Shown here piece by piece: positions 1-7,984 of a stretch of 37,197 nt of DNA; position 1 is the stretch's first letter, and each line of letters starts with the position of its first letter. Source of the stretch: JAGNLA01 sp964472265 (GTDB lineage: Bacteria; Caldisericota; Caldisericia; JAAYUI01); NCBI GenBank assembly GCA_964472265.1, contig CAYYJO010000011.1, positions 1 to 37,197 of the forward strand, read 5' to 3'. The translations under genes and the position numbers were made by a program. The notes under the pieces are model-generated. The model was not told where the DNA came from and ran no database searches. It saw only the letters and a list, made by a program, of their open reading frames with translations.

Positions 1-156
1 TGCCCCTCTTGTGAAGAGGGGGTAGGGGGAGTTCTTCTTTTAGAACCCACCGGCAACTTCGTTGCCACCTCTCTTATCAATGAAAGCAAGAAATATTGAT
101 TTATCCTTTTTTGTTTGTCCCCCTTATAAAAATGGGGTATCTTTTGTCTTATTATT
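1..156. repeat. Intergenic palindromic repeat region
   Basis: No gene is visible here. Two perfect hairpins can be read: CCCCTCTT (3-10) with AAGAGGGG (14-21) around a GTG loop, and GGCAAC (52-57) with GTTGCC (61-66) around TTC. The second, read on the minus strand, has the layout of the hairpins inside the repeats at 7555-7960 and 12350-12410: a short stem around a 3-nt loop, preceded by GAGAGGT or GAGAAGGT. A weaker pairing of CCCC and GGGG around 120-136 lies just past the end of the minus-strand propeller gene and could help end its transcript, but no good U-tract follows. I read this as a copy of a dispersed intergenic element. Confidence 0.5.
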
Positions 157-2769
157 TCACGGCCCGTAAACTCTGAGCTTTGGTGAATCATCGCCCAGCT
201 CCGAAAGGATGAGTGTTGATCCGCCGACTGCAATCCCATACTCGAAGTTTTTGTTGGTTACTACTTCAATCGATGAGATAAGGTTGCCGTCGAGCTTTCG
301 AATCTGAAGAATCTTTGGAATCTCTGCCGATTTCTTGTCATTTTTATCTTTTGGCAGCTTGTCTGAGTCAAAACCCATGCAGATGTAACTGTTTGGCGTG
401 AGCAGCCAGTGACCGCTGACCATCCTTACCTTGTTTTCTTTGCCATCTTTTGGAGCATTCATTGTTGCGATGCCGGAATCGAGATCAAAGGTTGCCCCAA
501 ACTCTTCACTGGCACAGTACAGCTTGTTGCCCACAAAGTTGGCTTCATATAGGCCAACGCCTGTCATTGAGAGTTCTCCCGATGTTCCCCTCACTTTGGC
601 GGTGAGTTTGTCGAAAACCCAAGGCCCCTGAAGGGTTGAAACAATGATAAACTGCGTGTTGTACAAAACCTTTATCGATGATATCTGGAACAGTGGGTCA
701 GCTTTCTCAAAGATTACACTGCCATTTTTTACGTCCAGAATCTGGAATGCGCCTGAATCTTTTCCTCTTCTTGCCGCATAAACGAAATCGCCGTCAATTG
801 TTACATTTGAAGAGTTGTAGTCACCCTTTTTACTCCAGATAAGCTTCATGGCCATGTCCAAAACGTAAAGGTCGGTTTTTGAAGTGAGAATGATGTATTT
901 GCCATCTGACTGCGGTATGCCGGTGAGGAATGTTTTTGAAATCACCTTTCCTGTGTCTGGGTCAAGCATTGTAAGGCCATCTTTTGCGCCGATAAGCAAA
1001 CCCTGTGAGGTGAAAAACATTGGCGTGTCGTGGGGGCCTTTTTTGAATGCAAAACCGTAATAGTTGGCGTCGATAGCCTCGGTGTTGTAAGTCCAGATAG
1101 CGTCACCATTGATTGCGTTGCGGCAGCTGAACTGCTTGTTTGTGATGTCATAAAGGTAAATCCTGTTGATTGTCGTGATTGCCGGAGCGAAACTTCCAGG
1201 CAGCGTCCACAGGAGTTTTGGCTTTTCCGGCAGGGTGGCATTGATGAGGCAATTATGGGCAATATTTGTGTTTCCACCGTTTACCAGAACCTGGCTCATG
1301 TCAAATTTTTTCGTTGCTGTTGTTTTTGCTTTTACCATAAGGATCAGGTTGCCAATCCTGTCAGCAATGACCAGCCTGTCGTTTGAGAGGTATGGCCACG
1401 GAATCACTGAGCCATCCACTTTCATGCTGCCGGAGATGAGGCCGTCATTGATTCTGAGTACGTTTATTCTTTTGTCTTCGGTTGGCACGAGGATATGGTT
1501 GCCGATGATGAATGGGTTTGAATTTATCGTTTGTGCAAAATCAACAGACCAGAGCTCGCTACCGTCGGTTGTAGAGATTGATTTTAGCTTTGTTTTGCCG
1601 CTTACAAATATCTGGTCGCTTGTCATCAAAGGCATTCCAGTCAGATCAAAGTCTTCGAATTGCGTCCAGATTTCCTTTCCATCGCTTCCCCTGCATGAGA
1701 CTTCGTTTTGCATGATGATGTTTACGAACCTGTCAACCTTTGCAATGGGTGATTTTACTGTCTGTTTTTCAGACTTAACCCTCACAAGCAGGGTTCCGTC
1801 AAAGAGCAGGGAATAAATATTGTTGTTGGAGCAGTTAAAGAAGAGGTTGCCCTTGTCACTGCCAAGCGGAATGGCTGCGATTGTGCCGTTGATGGCGCCG
1901 TCAAGCTCAACATCCCAAACCTTGTTCAGTTCCGGGACAGAAACGCAAATAACTTTTCCATCCGATGTTCCAACAACCATCATCTTTGTGTTCATGACAG
2001 TTGGTGGAGCCGTGAGAACGCCTGAAACTTTGTATGTGCTTTCAGGTCTCGACTTGCCAGCGGCAAGGTCGGAGAGGTTGAAGAGAGAGATAAGGCCTGA
2101 GTTGTCGCTCGTTATAAGCTTTCCTTCAACAGTCTGGAGGGTTTCGATTGTGTTGTCGGTTACCTTGGTTCTCCATTTGATTGTACCATCGAAAGAAACG
2201 CCGGCTATTTCACCATTTGAAAGGCCAGCGATGGCAAGATCGCCAATGATTACAGGATTTGCAACCATAAGCACTCCAAACTTTACCTGGGCCGAGATTG
2301 AGAGATCGTTGAAATCGGTTGATCCGAGGTAGCCGGTTTTGCCGGCATCTCCACCAACCTGGTCTGGTGTGTCGGAGGGCTTTCCTATGACCAGAACACC
2401 TTTGTATTCGTGGCTTTCCTTGTCATTGAAAACCGTTATCGTGTAAGGATGCTCGCCTGTTGCATCCTTGCCAGGCGATGTCAGGAAATCAAGCTCGTAG
2501 TAGTTTTCCCGGATTGTCTCCGAGGTTGTTGTTTTGATGGAATCTGGAATGCCATCGACCTTTCCCTTGAAATCGGTTTTGCTGAAGGGAACACCAATGG
2601 CAACTTTTGCAAACAATTGGTTATCGGTTCCGGCAACGACGATGCCGCCAAGGTAAAGGCTTACAACATTCTTGTTGCCCTGACCGTCACAGCGGACAAA
2701 AAGCAGGAGAGAAGCCACAATCAGGCACACCACAACTGCCATGCCAACGTAGAGAATCCATTTTTTCAT
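157..2769 (-). CDS. Membrane-anchored PQQ-like beta-propeller protein
   Basis: An 870-residue protein with one hydrophobic N-terminal segment (about residues 4-25) after a Lys-Lys start. It is probably anchored with the bulk outside the cytoplasm. Residues ~30-130 look like a beta-rich linker domain. From ~150 to the end there are many propeller-type strands of the form 'hydrophobic-VxxxDGxIxxLxxxxGxxxW', for example GEIAGVSFDGTIKW, GKVICVSVPELNKVW and LKSISTTDGSELW. These are typical of the PQQ-like/quinoprotein-alcohol-dehydrogenase-like fold. No haem, PQQ-contact or enzymatic residues are evident, so a binding or scaffold role is more likely than catalysis. It stands alone on its strand. 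The start has no SD, but a TTGTAA/TAAAAT promoter ends 7 nt before the ATG. Fold assignment is good and function is unknown. Confidence 0.8.
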   Translation of the reverse strand: MKKWILYVGMAVVVCLIVASLLLFVRCDGQGNKNVVSLYLGGIVVAGTDNQLFAKVAIGVPFSKTDFKGKVDGIPDSIKTTTSETIRENYYELDFLTSPGKDATGEHPYTITVFNDKESHEYKGVLVIGKPSDTPDQVGGDAGKTGYLGSTDFNDLSISAQVKFGVLMVANPVIIGDLAIAGLSNGEIAGVSFDGTIKWRTKVTDNTIETLQTVEGKLITSDNSGLISLFNLSDLAAGKSRPESTYKVSGVLTAPPTVMNTKMMVVGTSDGKVICVSVPELNKVWDVELDGAINGTIAAIPLGSDKGNLFFNCSNNNIYSLLFDGTLLVRVKSEKQTVKSPIAKVDRFVNIIMQNEVSCRGSDGKEIWTQFEDFDLTGMPLMTSDQIFVSGKTKLKSISTTDGSELWSVDFAQTINSNPFIIGNHILVPTEDKRINVLRINDGLISGSMKVDGSVIPWPYLSNDRLVIADRIGNLILMVKAKTTATKKFDMSQVLVNGGNTNIAHNCLINATLPEKPKLLWTLPGSFAPAITTINRIYLYDITNKQFSCRNAINGDAIWTYNTEAIDANYYGFAFKKGPHDTPMFFTSQGLLIGAKDGLTMLDPDTGKVISKTFLTGIPQSDGKYIILTSKTDLYVLDMAMKLIWSKKGDYNSSNVTIDGDFVYAARRGKDSGAFQILDVKNGSVIFEKADPLFQISSIKVLYNTQFIIVSTLQGPWVFDKLTAKVRGTSGELSMTGVGLYEANFVGNKLYCASEEFGATFDLDSGIATMNAPKDGKENKVRMVSGHWLLTPNSYICMGFDSDKLPKDKNDKKSAEIPKILQIRKLDGNLISSIEVVTNKNFEYGIAVGGSTLILSELGDDSPKLRVYGP

Positions 2770-2776
2770 AAACCGT

Positions 2777-2804
2777 ATTTTATGTTTAAAGGGTCGAATT
2801 ACAA
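2777..2804 (-). promoter_or_regulatory. Probable promoter, leaderless type, of the 870-residue propeller gene
   Basis: Read on the minus strand: TTGTAA (2799-2804), 16-bp spacer, TAAAAT (2777-2782), then 7 nt to the ATG at 2769. There is no SD in the gap, so a transcript starting at the usual distance would begin at or next to the start codon. Confidence 0.55.
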
Positions 2805-2849
2805 CTGTGCAACTGAGTTTTATTCGGTTTATTTACTGGTGCCATCACA

Positions 2850-2882
2850 AAAATGACATTTATACCCTGAAATCGTCATTTT
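2850..2882 (-). terminator. Possible terminator hairpin after the stalk-domain gene
   Basis: A perfect 8-bp inverted repeat, AAAATGAC (2850-2857) and GTCATTTT (2875-2882), with a 17-nt loop. On the minus strand it ends in GTCATTTTTG, giving a short U-tract about 40 nt past the stop at 2920. The long loop and AT-rich stem keep confidence low. Confidence 0.35.
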
Positions 2883-2919
2883 GAACCGAAAATAAAACGA
2901 ATATACGATAATTCTAAAA

Positions 2920-3666
2920 TCAGGGGACGCCTATTGACAGGGTTCTTGAGCCAGCATCCCAAGCCACGCCACCGCCAACTGTTTTTGAGAATAATCTTGC
3001 AGTAACATAGAGTGTTCCATCAATAATTGTGGCTGGAGGGTTGCTTTCCATCATCACTCCTGAAACGGTTGCCGTTTTTGCTCCGACTCCAATTGTTGAT
3101 TTATGCCTGCCAAGGATGACCTCGGTTTTTTTTGTGGCACCACTCCAGCTAATTTTGGCGCCGAAAAAGTTGGCGAATTCACGCAAAGGCACCATCGAGC
3201 GATTATTAATCATTGTTACTGTTTTGTTAAGTTCTAATTTATCTGTGTTCACATAAATTTCGGTTTCACCGATAATATTAGTGACTGTGCAATCTCGGTA
3301 GACATGGAATCCAGATTCGATAAGGGGAGAAGTTGTGGTTTTGCCTGAAATGCTTAAGGTTGTCTTGCCTGCTCCGAGTTGTATTTCAAGCTGGAAACGA
3401 TTATCAATACATTTAACCTTTTGAGTCAGCGTTGTTGAATCGTCAAGGGTTATTGTCACTTCAGACGGTGAAAAACCGACAGTTCGGCCTTCAAGAAGCA
3501 CAGAGTTCGACCTAGTGTGCATGCCGGAAAGTGGGTAATCAATGATTATTCTTGGTTCTTCCGCGTTTAATGTCGTTATTCCAAAAGCCACAATAATAAT
3601 TAGCAGTATTTTACAAAAATGTGACTTTACATTCATCATGTTATAACTTTTTCTCATCCATTTCAT
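2920..3666 (-). CDS. Secreted stalk-domain (copper amine oxidase N-terminal-like) protein
   Basis: Up to 248 residues. A signal peptide is clear (hydrophobic run ILLIIIVAFGITTLNA, probable cleavage after LNA). Residues ~38-120 form an Ig-like/bacterial surface domain starting IIIDYPLSGMHTRSNSVLLEG. Residues ~133-248 are the 'copper amine oxidase N-terminal' (stalk) domain, with the signature RSMVPLREFANFFGAKISW and the second half DGTLYVTARLFSKTVGG...VAWD. The domain is an extracytoplasmic binding/structural module and does not imply amine oxidase activity. The start is uncertain: the ATG at 3666 leaves only 17 bp to the divergent arsR-like gene, and later ATGs at 3639 or 3636 give a more usual signal peptide. 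No strong SD precedes any of them. Confidence 0.78.
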   Translation of the reverse strand: MKWMRKSYNMMNVKSHFCKILLIIIVAFGITTLNAEEPRIIIDYPLSGMHTRSNSVLLEGRTVGFSPSEVTITLDDSTTLTQKVKCIDNRFQLEIQLGAGKTTLSISGKTTTSPLIESGFHVYRDCTVTNIIGETEIYVNTDKLELNKTVTMINNRSMVPLREFANFFGAKISWSGATKKTEVILGRHKSTIGVGAKTATVSGVMMESNPPATIIDGTLYVTARLFSKTVGGGVAWDAGSRTLSIGVP

Positions 3667-3683
3667 TCTAGTATTAAATAGTC

Positions 3684-4040
3684 ATGAGAACAACTTCAGG
3701 TTCAGGAAGTCTGGAAGGCGGCCTCAAGGCTCTTGCCGAACCTACCAGGTTTCTTATTGTTGCTTTGCTCGCCAAATACGGCAAACTAAATGTGGGCCAG
3801 CTGGTTTCAGCCCTTGGAATCCCACAAGCGGGCGTTTCGCAGCACCTTCGAGTTCTGCGCTATCAGGGTGTTGTTGAGGTGGAGCGGGCAGGTCAATGGG
3901 CTTACTACATGATTGTTCCCCACAGATTAGAAACAACCATTAAAAGCCTACAGGAACTCCTTGCGGGATCCTTCTCGATTCCTGCCGAACTCTCGGCATC
4001 AATAGAGGCTCAACTGAAAAACTTCAGGCAGAATCAATAG
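3684..4040 (+). CDS. ArsR-family winged-helix transcriptional regulator
   Basis: A 118-residue protein matching the ArsR/SmtB winged-helix fold. LKALAEPTRFLIVALLAKYGKLNVGQL gives the first helices, then the recognition region SALGIPQAGVSQHLRVLRYQGVVEVERAGQWAYYMI with the wing. The metal-sensing Cys-x-Cys of the alpha-3 site is absent (the equivalent stretch is LNVGQLVSAL), and the protein has no cysteine, so it is probably not a thiol metal sensor. It is divergent from the stalk-domain gene and 68 bp upstream of the propeller/ASH/stalk gene on the same strand. Control of one or both exported stalk proteins is a reasonable inference, but no operator is identified. TATTAA (3672-3677) ends 6 nt before the ATG, and there is no SD. 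Confidence 0.88.
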   Translation: MRTTSGSGSLEGGLKALAEPTRFLIVALLAKYGKLNVGQLVSALGIPQAGVSQHLRVLRYQGVVEVERAGQWAYYMIVPHRLETTIKSLQELLAGSFSIPAELSASIEAQLKNFRQNQ

Positions 4041-4072
4041 AAAACCAGCAATTTTGAGCTAGTTTCAGGCAA

Positions 4073-4101
4073 TTGATTAACCATGCAGTTCGTGGTATAT
4101 T
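4073..4101 (+). promoter_or_regulatory. Probable leaderless promoter of the propeller/ASH/stalk gene
   Basis: TTGATT (4073-4078), 17-bp spacer, TATATT (4096-4101) with an extended -10 TG at 4093-4094, then 7 nt to the ATG at 4109. No SD is present. It supports 4109 as the start over the TTG at 4073. Confidence 0.6.
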
Positions 4102-4108
4102 TTTGTCC

Positions 4109-6241
4109 ATGATGATGAAAAAGTTAATAATATTGATGGCTTTTATCACTGCCACCTCGTTTCAGCCATTGTTGGCAGAGAATACGACTGATTGCGAAGA
4201 ATGGGTCATGTTCAACCACGACTCGGCCAGAACCTGCCTCAGTGTAAACCAGGCAGCACCGCCGTTCCTCTATAGGACAGCGTACCAGGCCACAGCTGGC
4301 ATCAGGGGATCAATTGCCATCACTTCAAGATATGCTGTCGTCGGCTCGGATGACGGCAAAATTTACTGCTATGATACAGACTCATTCAGGATCAGATGGT
4401 CATACAAAACCAGCAACATGGTCAGAAGCTCACCGGTAATTGCTGGAAATGTGGCTGTTTGCGGCTCGGATGATGGTTCAATGTATTGCATCGGCCTGGA
4501 GAGGGGCGATCTCATTTGGTCGTACAAAACCGGCGGATTCATCAGATCATCCGCTCTTGTGGTAAACAACAAGGTTTATTTCGGATCGCTTGATTTCAAG
4601 GTTTACTGCGTCGACATCCTGTCAGGCAAGAAAATATGGATCGGTCAGACCGGTGGTGAAGTCCACGGTTCACCGACATATCTGGAATCATCAAAACTTG
4701 TTGTAATTGGTTCGCAAAGCAAGTCCCTCTACGCTTTCGACGCTGAATCGGGCAGACTCGCCTGGACATTTGAAACCGGCTCGGAAGTCTACGCTTCATG
4801 CTCGACAGCCGGCGACAGAATATTTTTTGGCACAGATGGCGGAAAATTTTTCTGTCTGGACAAGAACGGCAAGATGCAGTGGACAAAGGATGTTGGAGCT
4901 CACATCTGGGCAACGCCGGCCCTCGTGGAAAACATGGTCATCATCCCCTGTGGCTACGATAAAATAGTAAGGTGTTTCTATCAGGACTCAGGCGAACTCG
5001 TCTGGGACTACAGAACCGACAACTGGAACTATTCGTCACCGGCAATCGGCGGCAAATTCGTTTTCTTCGGCTCTGACGACCAGAAGCTCTACTGCCTGAA
5101 CTGGAAAACAGGCCGCGAGGAGTGGAAAGGCGATCTTGGCTACATCATCCAGGCATCACCGGTCATCTACTGCGAAGCTGTTTACGTTGGCACCTGGGGC
5201 GGAACCGTCCAGGTTTTCCATCCTGGTCCAATCCTTCAGGTTGATCCGCAAGAACTTGACTTCGGCCAGGTCGAACTTGGTTCTACGCCGTTCATGGACA
5301 TGACCATCAAAAATGCCAGAGCTGACGCTTTTATCACCCAGCTCGAGGGCAAAATAGCAACCGAGGACACGCACCTCTCATTGTCAGCCAAGGAATTCTT
5401 TGGCGTTGAAAACCAGTCAGAGAAAAAAATAAGGATCACCCTTGACCCGGCAGGACTCGATGCCGGCAACCACCAGGCGCTTGTAAACATCACTTCCAAT
5501 GGCGGCGACTACAACATGGTGATTAGATGGAAACTTGTAACACCTGCGCCACCGTGCATGAAGGTTGAGCCAACCACCCTCGATTTCGGATACCTCAACA
5601 GGGGCGACGAGTCCAAGAAAATCATCACCCTCCACTTTGACACAGACAGGGAAGTCCAGGGCATGGTCATGGGAGAGGACAGGTGGATCGATGTTGAACC
5701 GGTCACCTTCCAGACCGTTGGCAAGGCAGCGCTCATCACCGTTTCGATAAATGCCAGCAGAATCCCTGCCGGTACAGAGGCAGTCGGAAGAATAGTCCTT
5801 GCAACCAAAGACGAAGTTTGCCAGCAGGTCAGCGTTCAGGTCAGGGTTGCAACAGAACAAAAAATCATCCTTTCAATGCAGGTCGGATCAACAATCGCCT
5901 ACCTCAACCAGAGACCGGTCGAGCTTGAGGCGCCACCATACATCACAAAAGAAGGCAGAACAATGGTTCCTGTCAGATTTGTCTCGGAGGCCTTCGGTGC
6001 AAACGTAAAGTGGGACGCAAAGGAAAAGAAAGTCACAATCTCCCGCTTTGACACAACGCTGGAAATGTGGATCGGCAACAAGAGGATGCTTGTTAACGGA
6101 ACCCAGAAAGACCTTTCAAGCCCTCCTGAAATAAAGGGTGGAAGAACATACCTTCCATTCAGGGCAATCGCAGAGGCAATGGGAGCCGAAGTCTACTGGT
6201 ACGCAGACAGCAAAACCGTAAGGATGGAGTTCAATCCATGA
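4109..6241 (+). CDS. Secreted PQQ-like eight-bladed propeller with two ASH/BACON-like domains and a stalk domain
   Basis: 710 residues. The signal peptide is ~1-23 (cleavage after LLA). Residues ~55-375 hold eight PQQ-type blades repeating 'SSPVI...V.GSDDGK.YC.D..SG...W'. Residues ~380-480 (VDPQELDFGQVELGSTPF) and ~485-585 (VEPTTLDFGYLNRGDESKK) are two ASH/BACON-like Ig-fold domains. Residues ~590-710 are a copper-amine-oxidase-N-terminal (stalk) domain with RTMVPVRFVSEAFGANVKW and RTYLPFRAIAEAMGAEVYW. It is likely an extracellular recognition or scaffold protein, with no catalytic residues seen. Its stop overlaps the next start (ATGA, 6238-6241), so the two are translationally coupled. Start chosen: ATG 4109, the first of three adjacent ATGs, because the signal peptide then fits and the promoter ends 7 nt before it. 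Confidence 0.87.
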   Translation: MMMKKLIILMAFITATSFQPLLAENTTDCEEWVMFNHDSARTCLSVNQAAPPFLYRTAYQATAGIRGSIAITSRYAVVGSDDGKIYCYDTDSFRIRWSYKTSNMVRSSPVIAGNVAVCGSDDGSMYCIGLERGDLIWSYKTGGFIRSSALVVNNKVYFGSLDFKVYCVDILSGKKIWIGQTGGEVHGSPTYLESSKLVVIGSQSKSLYAFDAESGRLAWTFETGSEVYASCSTAGDRIFFGTDGGKFFCLDKNGKMQWTKDVGAHIWATPALVENMVIIPCGYDKIVRCFYQDSGELVWDYRTDNWNYSSPAIGGKFVFFGSDDQKLYCLNWKTGREEWKGDLGYIIQASPVIYCEAVYVGTWGGTVQVFHPGPILQVDPQELDFGQVELGSTPFMDMTIKNARADAFITQLEGKIATEDTHLSLSAKEFFGVENQSEKKIRITLDPAGLDAGNHQALVNITSNGGDYNMVIRWKLVTPAPPCMKVEPTTLDFGYLNRGDESKKIITLHFDTDREVQGMVMGEDRWIDVEPVTFQTVGKAALITVSINASRIPAGTEAVGRIVLATKDEVCQQVSVQVRVATEQKIILSMQVGSTIAYLNQRPVELEAPPYITKEGRTMVPVRFVSEAFGANVKWDAKEKKVTISRFDTTLEMWIGNKRMLVNGTQKDLSSPPEIKGGRTYLPFRAIAEAMGAEVYWYADSKTVRMEFNP

Positions 6242-7431
6242 GTTTGCGTCGGTCAATAACCGACGTGTCAGCACAGCCAAGGTCGAACCCTGAAGCGCTC
6301 AAGGCATTGATCAAGGCAAGCGCATGGCTCACCGGCTCAGGCATTCAGGAAGCTGAAACCGAGCATGCAGGGGGATTCTACGCCTGGTTCTCATCAATGG
6401 ACAGAACCTACTCCTACCTTTACTCAGAAATCACCGGATATGCCATCACCACCCTGCTTTTTCTGGACAGGGTGCTGCCGTACATGTCCAGAGATGTATT
6501 TGCAGATTACGCAGCCTCGTGGCTGGTTGACCAGGCATGGGTTCCAGACCAGGGTGGTTTCATCGCAAAATTTTTCCCTGCACAGAATAGAGTCTTGAGA
6601 CAGATTTTCACTTTTGACACCGGCATGATCCTCAACGGTCTTGTAAATCTCTACCAGGAAACCGGCAACAGCTATTTTCTCTCGGTTGCCTCAGGCGCTG
6701 TTGATTTCATCACTGACAAAATGCGCTCCGGCAATGGGATGCCTTATCCAATATACGATTTGGACTCAAACGAATTCATCTGCGACAAAAAACACTGGAG
6801 CACAGACATCCAGCCCTATCTTGGCAAGTGTGCGATAGGCCTTCTCAATTACGCAGACACGGTCATGAGCGATCGGGTAAGGGACTATGCAAGCCAGATG
6901 CTTGAGTGGGTGCACTCATGGGCGCAGGAAAAACCTGAAGGTGCAGCATCAAGGGATGAAAAGGCATTCCATCTTCACCCGACGTGCTATGCAATCGAGG
7001 CTTTGCTTATCGGTGGCGTCAACCTTGAGCGTGAGCACCTGATTCAGTCTGCTTTCAAAACCTGGCGCTTTGTTGCCGAAAACCAGCTTCCAAATGGTGG
7101 GTTCCCGATGCTTGTCGGGGACGGTGAAAACTTTGAACGTTCAGATATTTGTGCCCAATTCATCCGAACCGGCTACATCTTGGAAAAACTCGGAATGCTC
7201 CCTGACACCTACGGAGACGCTCTGGATCGCGCCGTTGCCAGACTGGTTTCGCTCTCCTCCGAGGAGCCTGACCCGAGATCGTACGGTGCAATCATGCACT
7301 CTGGCCGTGAACGACCGGAAAGGTATGATCCCAACTGCTGGTGCACAATGTTTGGCATCCAAGCTTTGGCAATTGCAGCCGGCATTTCCGAGGCAATCCC
7401 GCTGGTTGTGACGGATATGTTCATGGTGTGA
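6238..7431 (+). CDS. Cytosolic alpha/alpha-toroid (six-hairpin-like) protein
   Basis: 397 residues with no signal peptide or membrane segment. The sequence is a series of amphipathic helix pairs with glycine/aromatic turns, such as HAGGFYAWFSSMDRTYSYLYSEITGYAITTLLF cut by short loops, 'FDTGMILNGLVNLYQETG', 'HLHPTCYAIEALLIGG' and 'NQLPNGGFPM'. This pattern is typical of alpha/alpha-toroids: six-hairpin glycosidases, glucosaminyl epimerase-like or terpene-cyclase-like folds. No catalytic acid pair can be assigned by eye and I do not know the substrate. It overlaps the preceding propeller gene by ATGA and so should be co-made with it, although one partner is exported and the other appears cytosolic. 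That suggests processing of the sugar or polymer recognised outside, which is inference only. Confidence 0.65.
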   Translation: MSLRRSITDVSAQPRSNPEALKALIKASAWLTGSGIQEAETEHAGGFYAWFSSMDRTYSYLYSEITGYAITTLLFLDRVLPYMSRDVFADYAASWLVDQAWVPDQGGFIAKFFPAQNRVLRQIFTFDTGMILNGLVNLYQETGNSYFLSVASGAVDFITDKMRSGNGMPYPIYDLDSNEFICDKKHWSTDIQPYLGKCAIGLLNYADTVMSDRVRDYASQMLEWVHSWAQEKPEGAASRDEKAFHLHPTCYAIEALLIGGVNLEREHLIQSAFKTWRFVAENQLPNGGFPMLVGDGENFERSDICAQFIRTGYILEKLGMLPDTYGDALDRAVARLVSLSSEEPDPRSYGAIMHSGRERPERYDPNCWCTMFGIQALAIAAGISEAIPLVVTDMFMV

Positions 7432-7434
7432 TCA

Positions 7435-7455
7435 CCCCAAACCTTCGGTTTGGGG
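7435..7455 (+). terminator. Strong stem-loop directly after the toroid gene
   Basis: A perfect 9-bp stem, CCCCAAACC (7435-7443) and GGTTTGGGG (7447-7455), with loop TTC, begins 4 nt after the stop codon. No U-tract follows (AACCCCGTG), so it may protect the mRNA 3' end or be part of the dispersed palindromic repeats instead of an intrinsic terminator. Confidence 0.4.
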
Positions 7456-7484
7456 AACCCCGTGCCTTGATAGAGCTTGTACTA

Positions 7485-7511
7485 TTCTTCTCGGAGTGAA
7501 TCCTAGAAGAA
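7485..7511. repeat. Dispersed TTCTTCT hairpin repeat, copy 1
   Basis: TTCTTCT (7485-7491) pairs with AGAAGAA (7505-7511). The intervening bases CGGAGTGAATCCT are, on the other strand, close to those at 12237-12249. Related copies lie at 12230-12253 and 23920-23944, all in gene 3' flanks. Confidence 0.5.
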
Positions 7512-7532
7512 TTATGATCTGAGTGGTTCTCT

Positions 7533-7960
7533 AAAAAGATAAGAATATTCTAATCCTTCTCCTGCGTCAGTGGGAGAAGGTGGCTGATAGCCGGATGAGG
7601 GAGTTTATCACGGCTCCGCCGATAAAGAACTGAGCCCCTTAACTTGTGTTGTTTTGAAATCGCGGAGCAAGTCCGCCGATTTCATGGGTTCTAAGTGGTA
7701 ATTTACAAAAAAGATAAGAATTACATCATCCTTCGCCTGAAACGAAGTTTGGGGAGAAGGTGTCACGAAGTGACGGATGAGGGAGTTTTAAAACAACTCT
7801 GCCGGTAAAGAACAAAGCCCTTTGATTGTTCTTATACTGAAATCGCGGAGCAAGTCCGCCGATTTCATGGGTTCTAAGTGGTAATTTAAAAAAAGATAAG
7901 AAAAATAAATATTTTCGCCTCAATTATGAAGTGTGGTGGCACACGTATCTGAGGGTTCTT
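7533..7960. repeat. Intergenic tandem repeat (two full units and one decayed unit) with internal palindromes
   Basis: Units of about 175 and 182 bp begin at the shared AAAAAGATAAGAA motif (7533, 7708, 7890). Each full unit contains a 'CCTTC...GAGAAGG' palindrome, a short hairpin (GGCT-gat-AGCC at 7582-7592; GTCAC-gaa-GTGAC at 7762-7774), the string GGATGAGGGAGTTT, a GAAATCGCGGAGCAAGTCCG hairpin (7656 and 7839) and ATTTCATGGGTTCTAAGTGG. The third unit retains only the start and a degenerate palindrome. No credible gene lies in 7432-7984. The element also occurs at 12350-12410 and, diverged, near 14680-14805. Confidence 0.75.
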
Positions 7961-7984
7961 CGACGGAAATAAAAATGTTGGTTT

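Noticed and set aside
1030..2332. Several plus-strand open frames opposite the propeller gene
   Set aside because: They lack starts with SDs, domains or plausible composition, and mirror the codon structure of the minus-strand gene.
7533..7960. CRISPR-like array
   Set aside because: Repeat units are ~180 bp with only two full copies; there are no short identical repeats with unique spacers and no cas genes.
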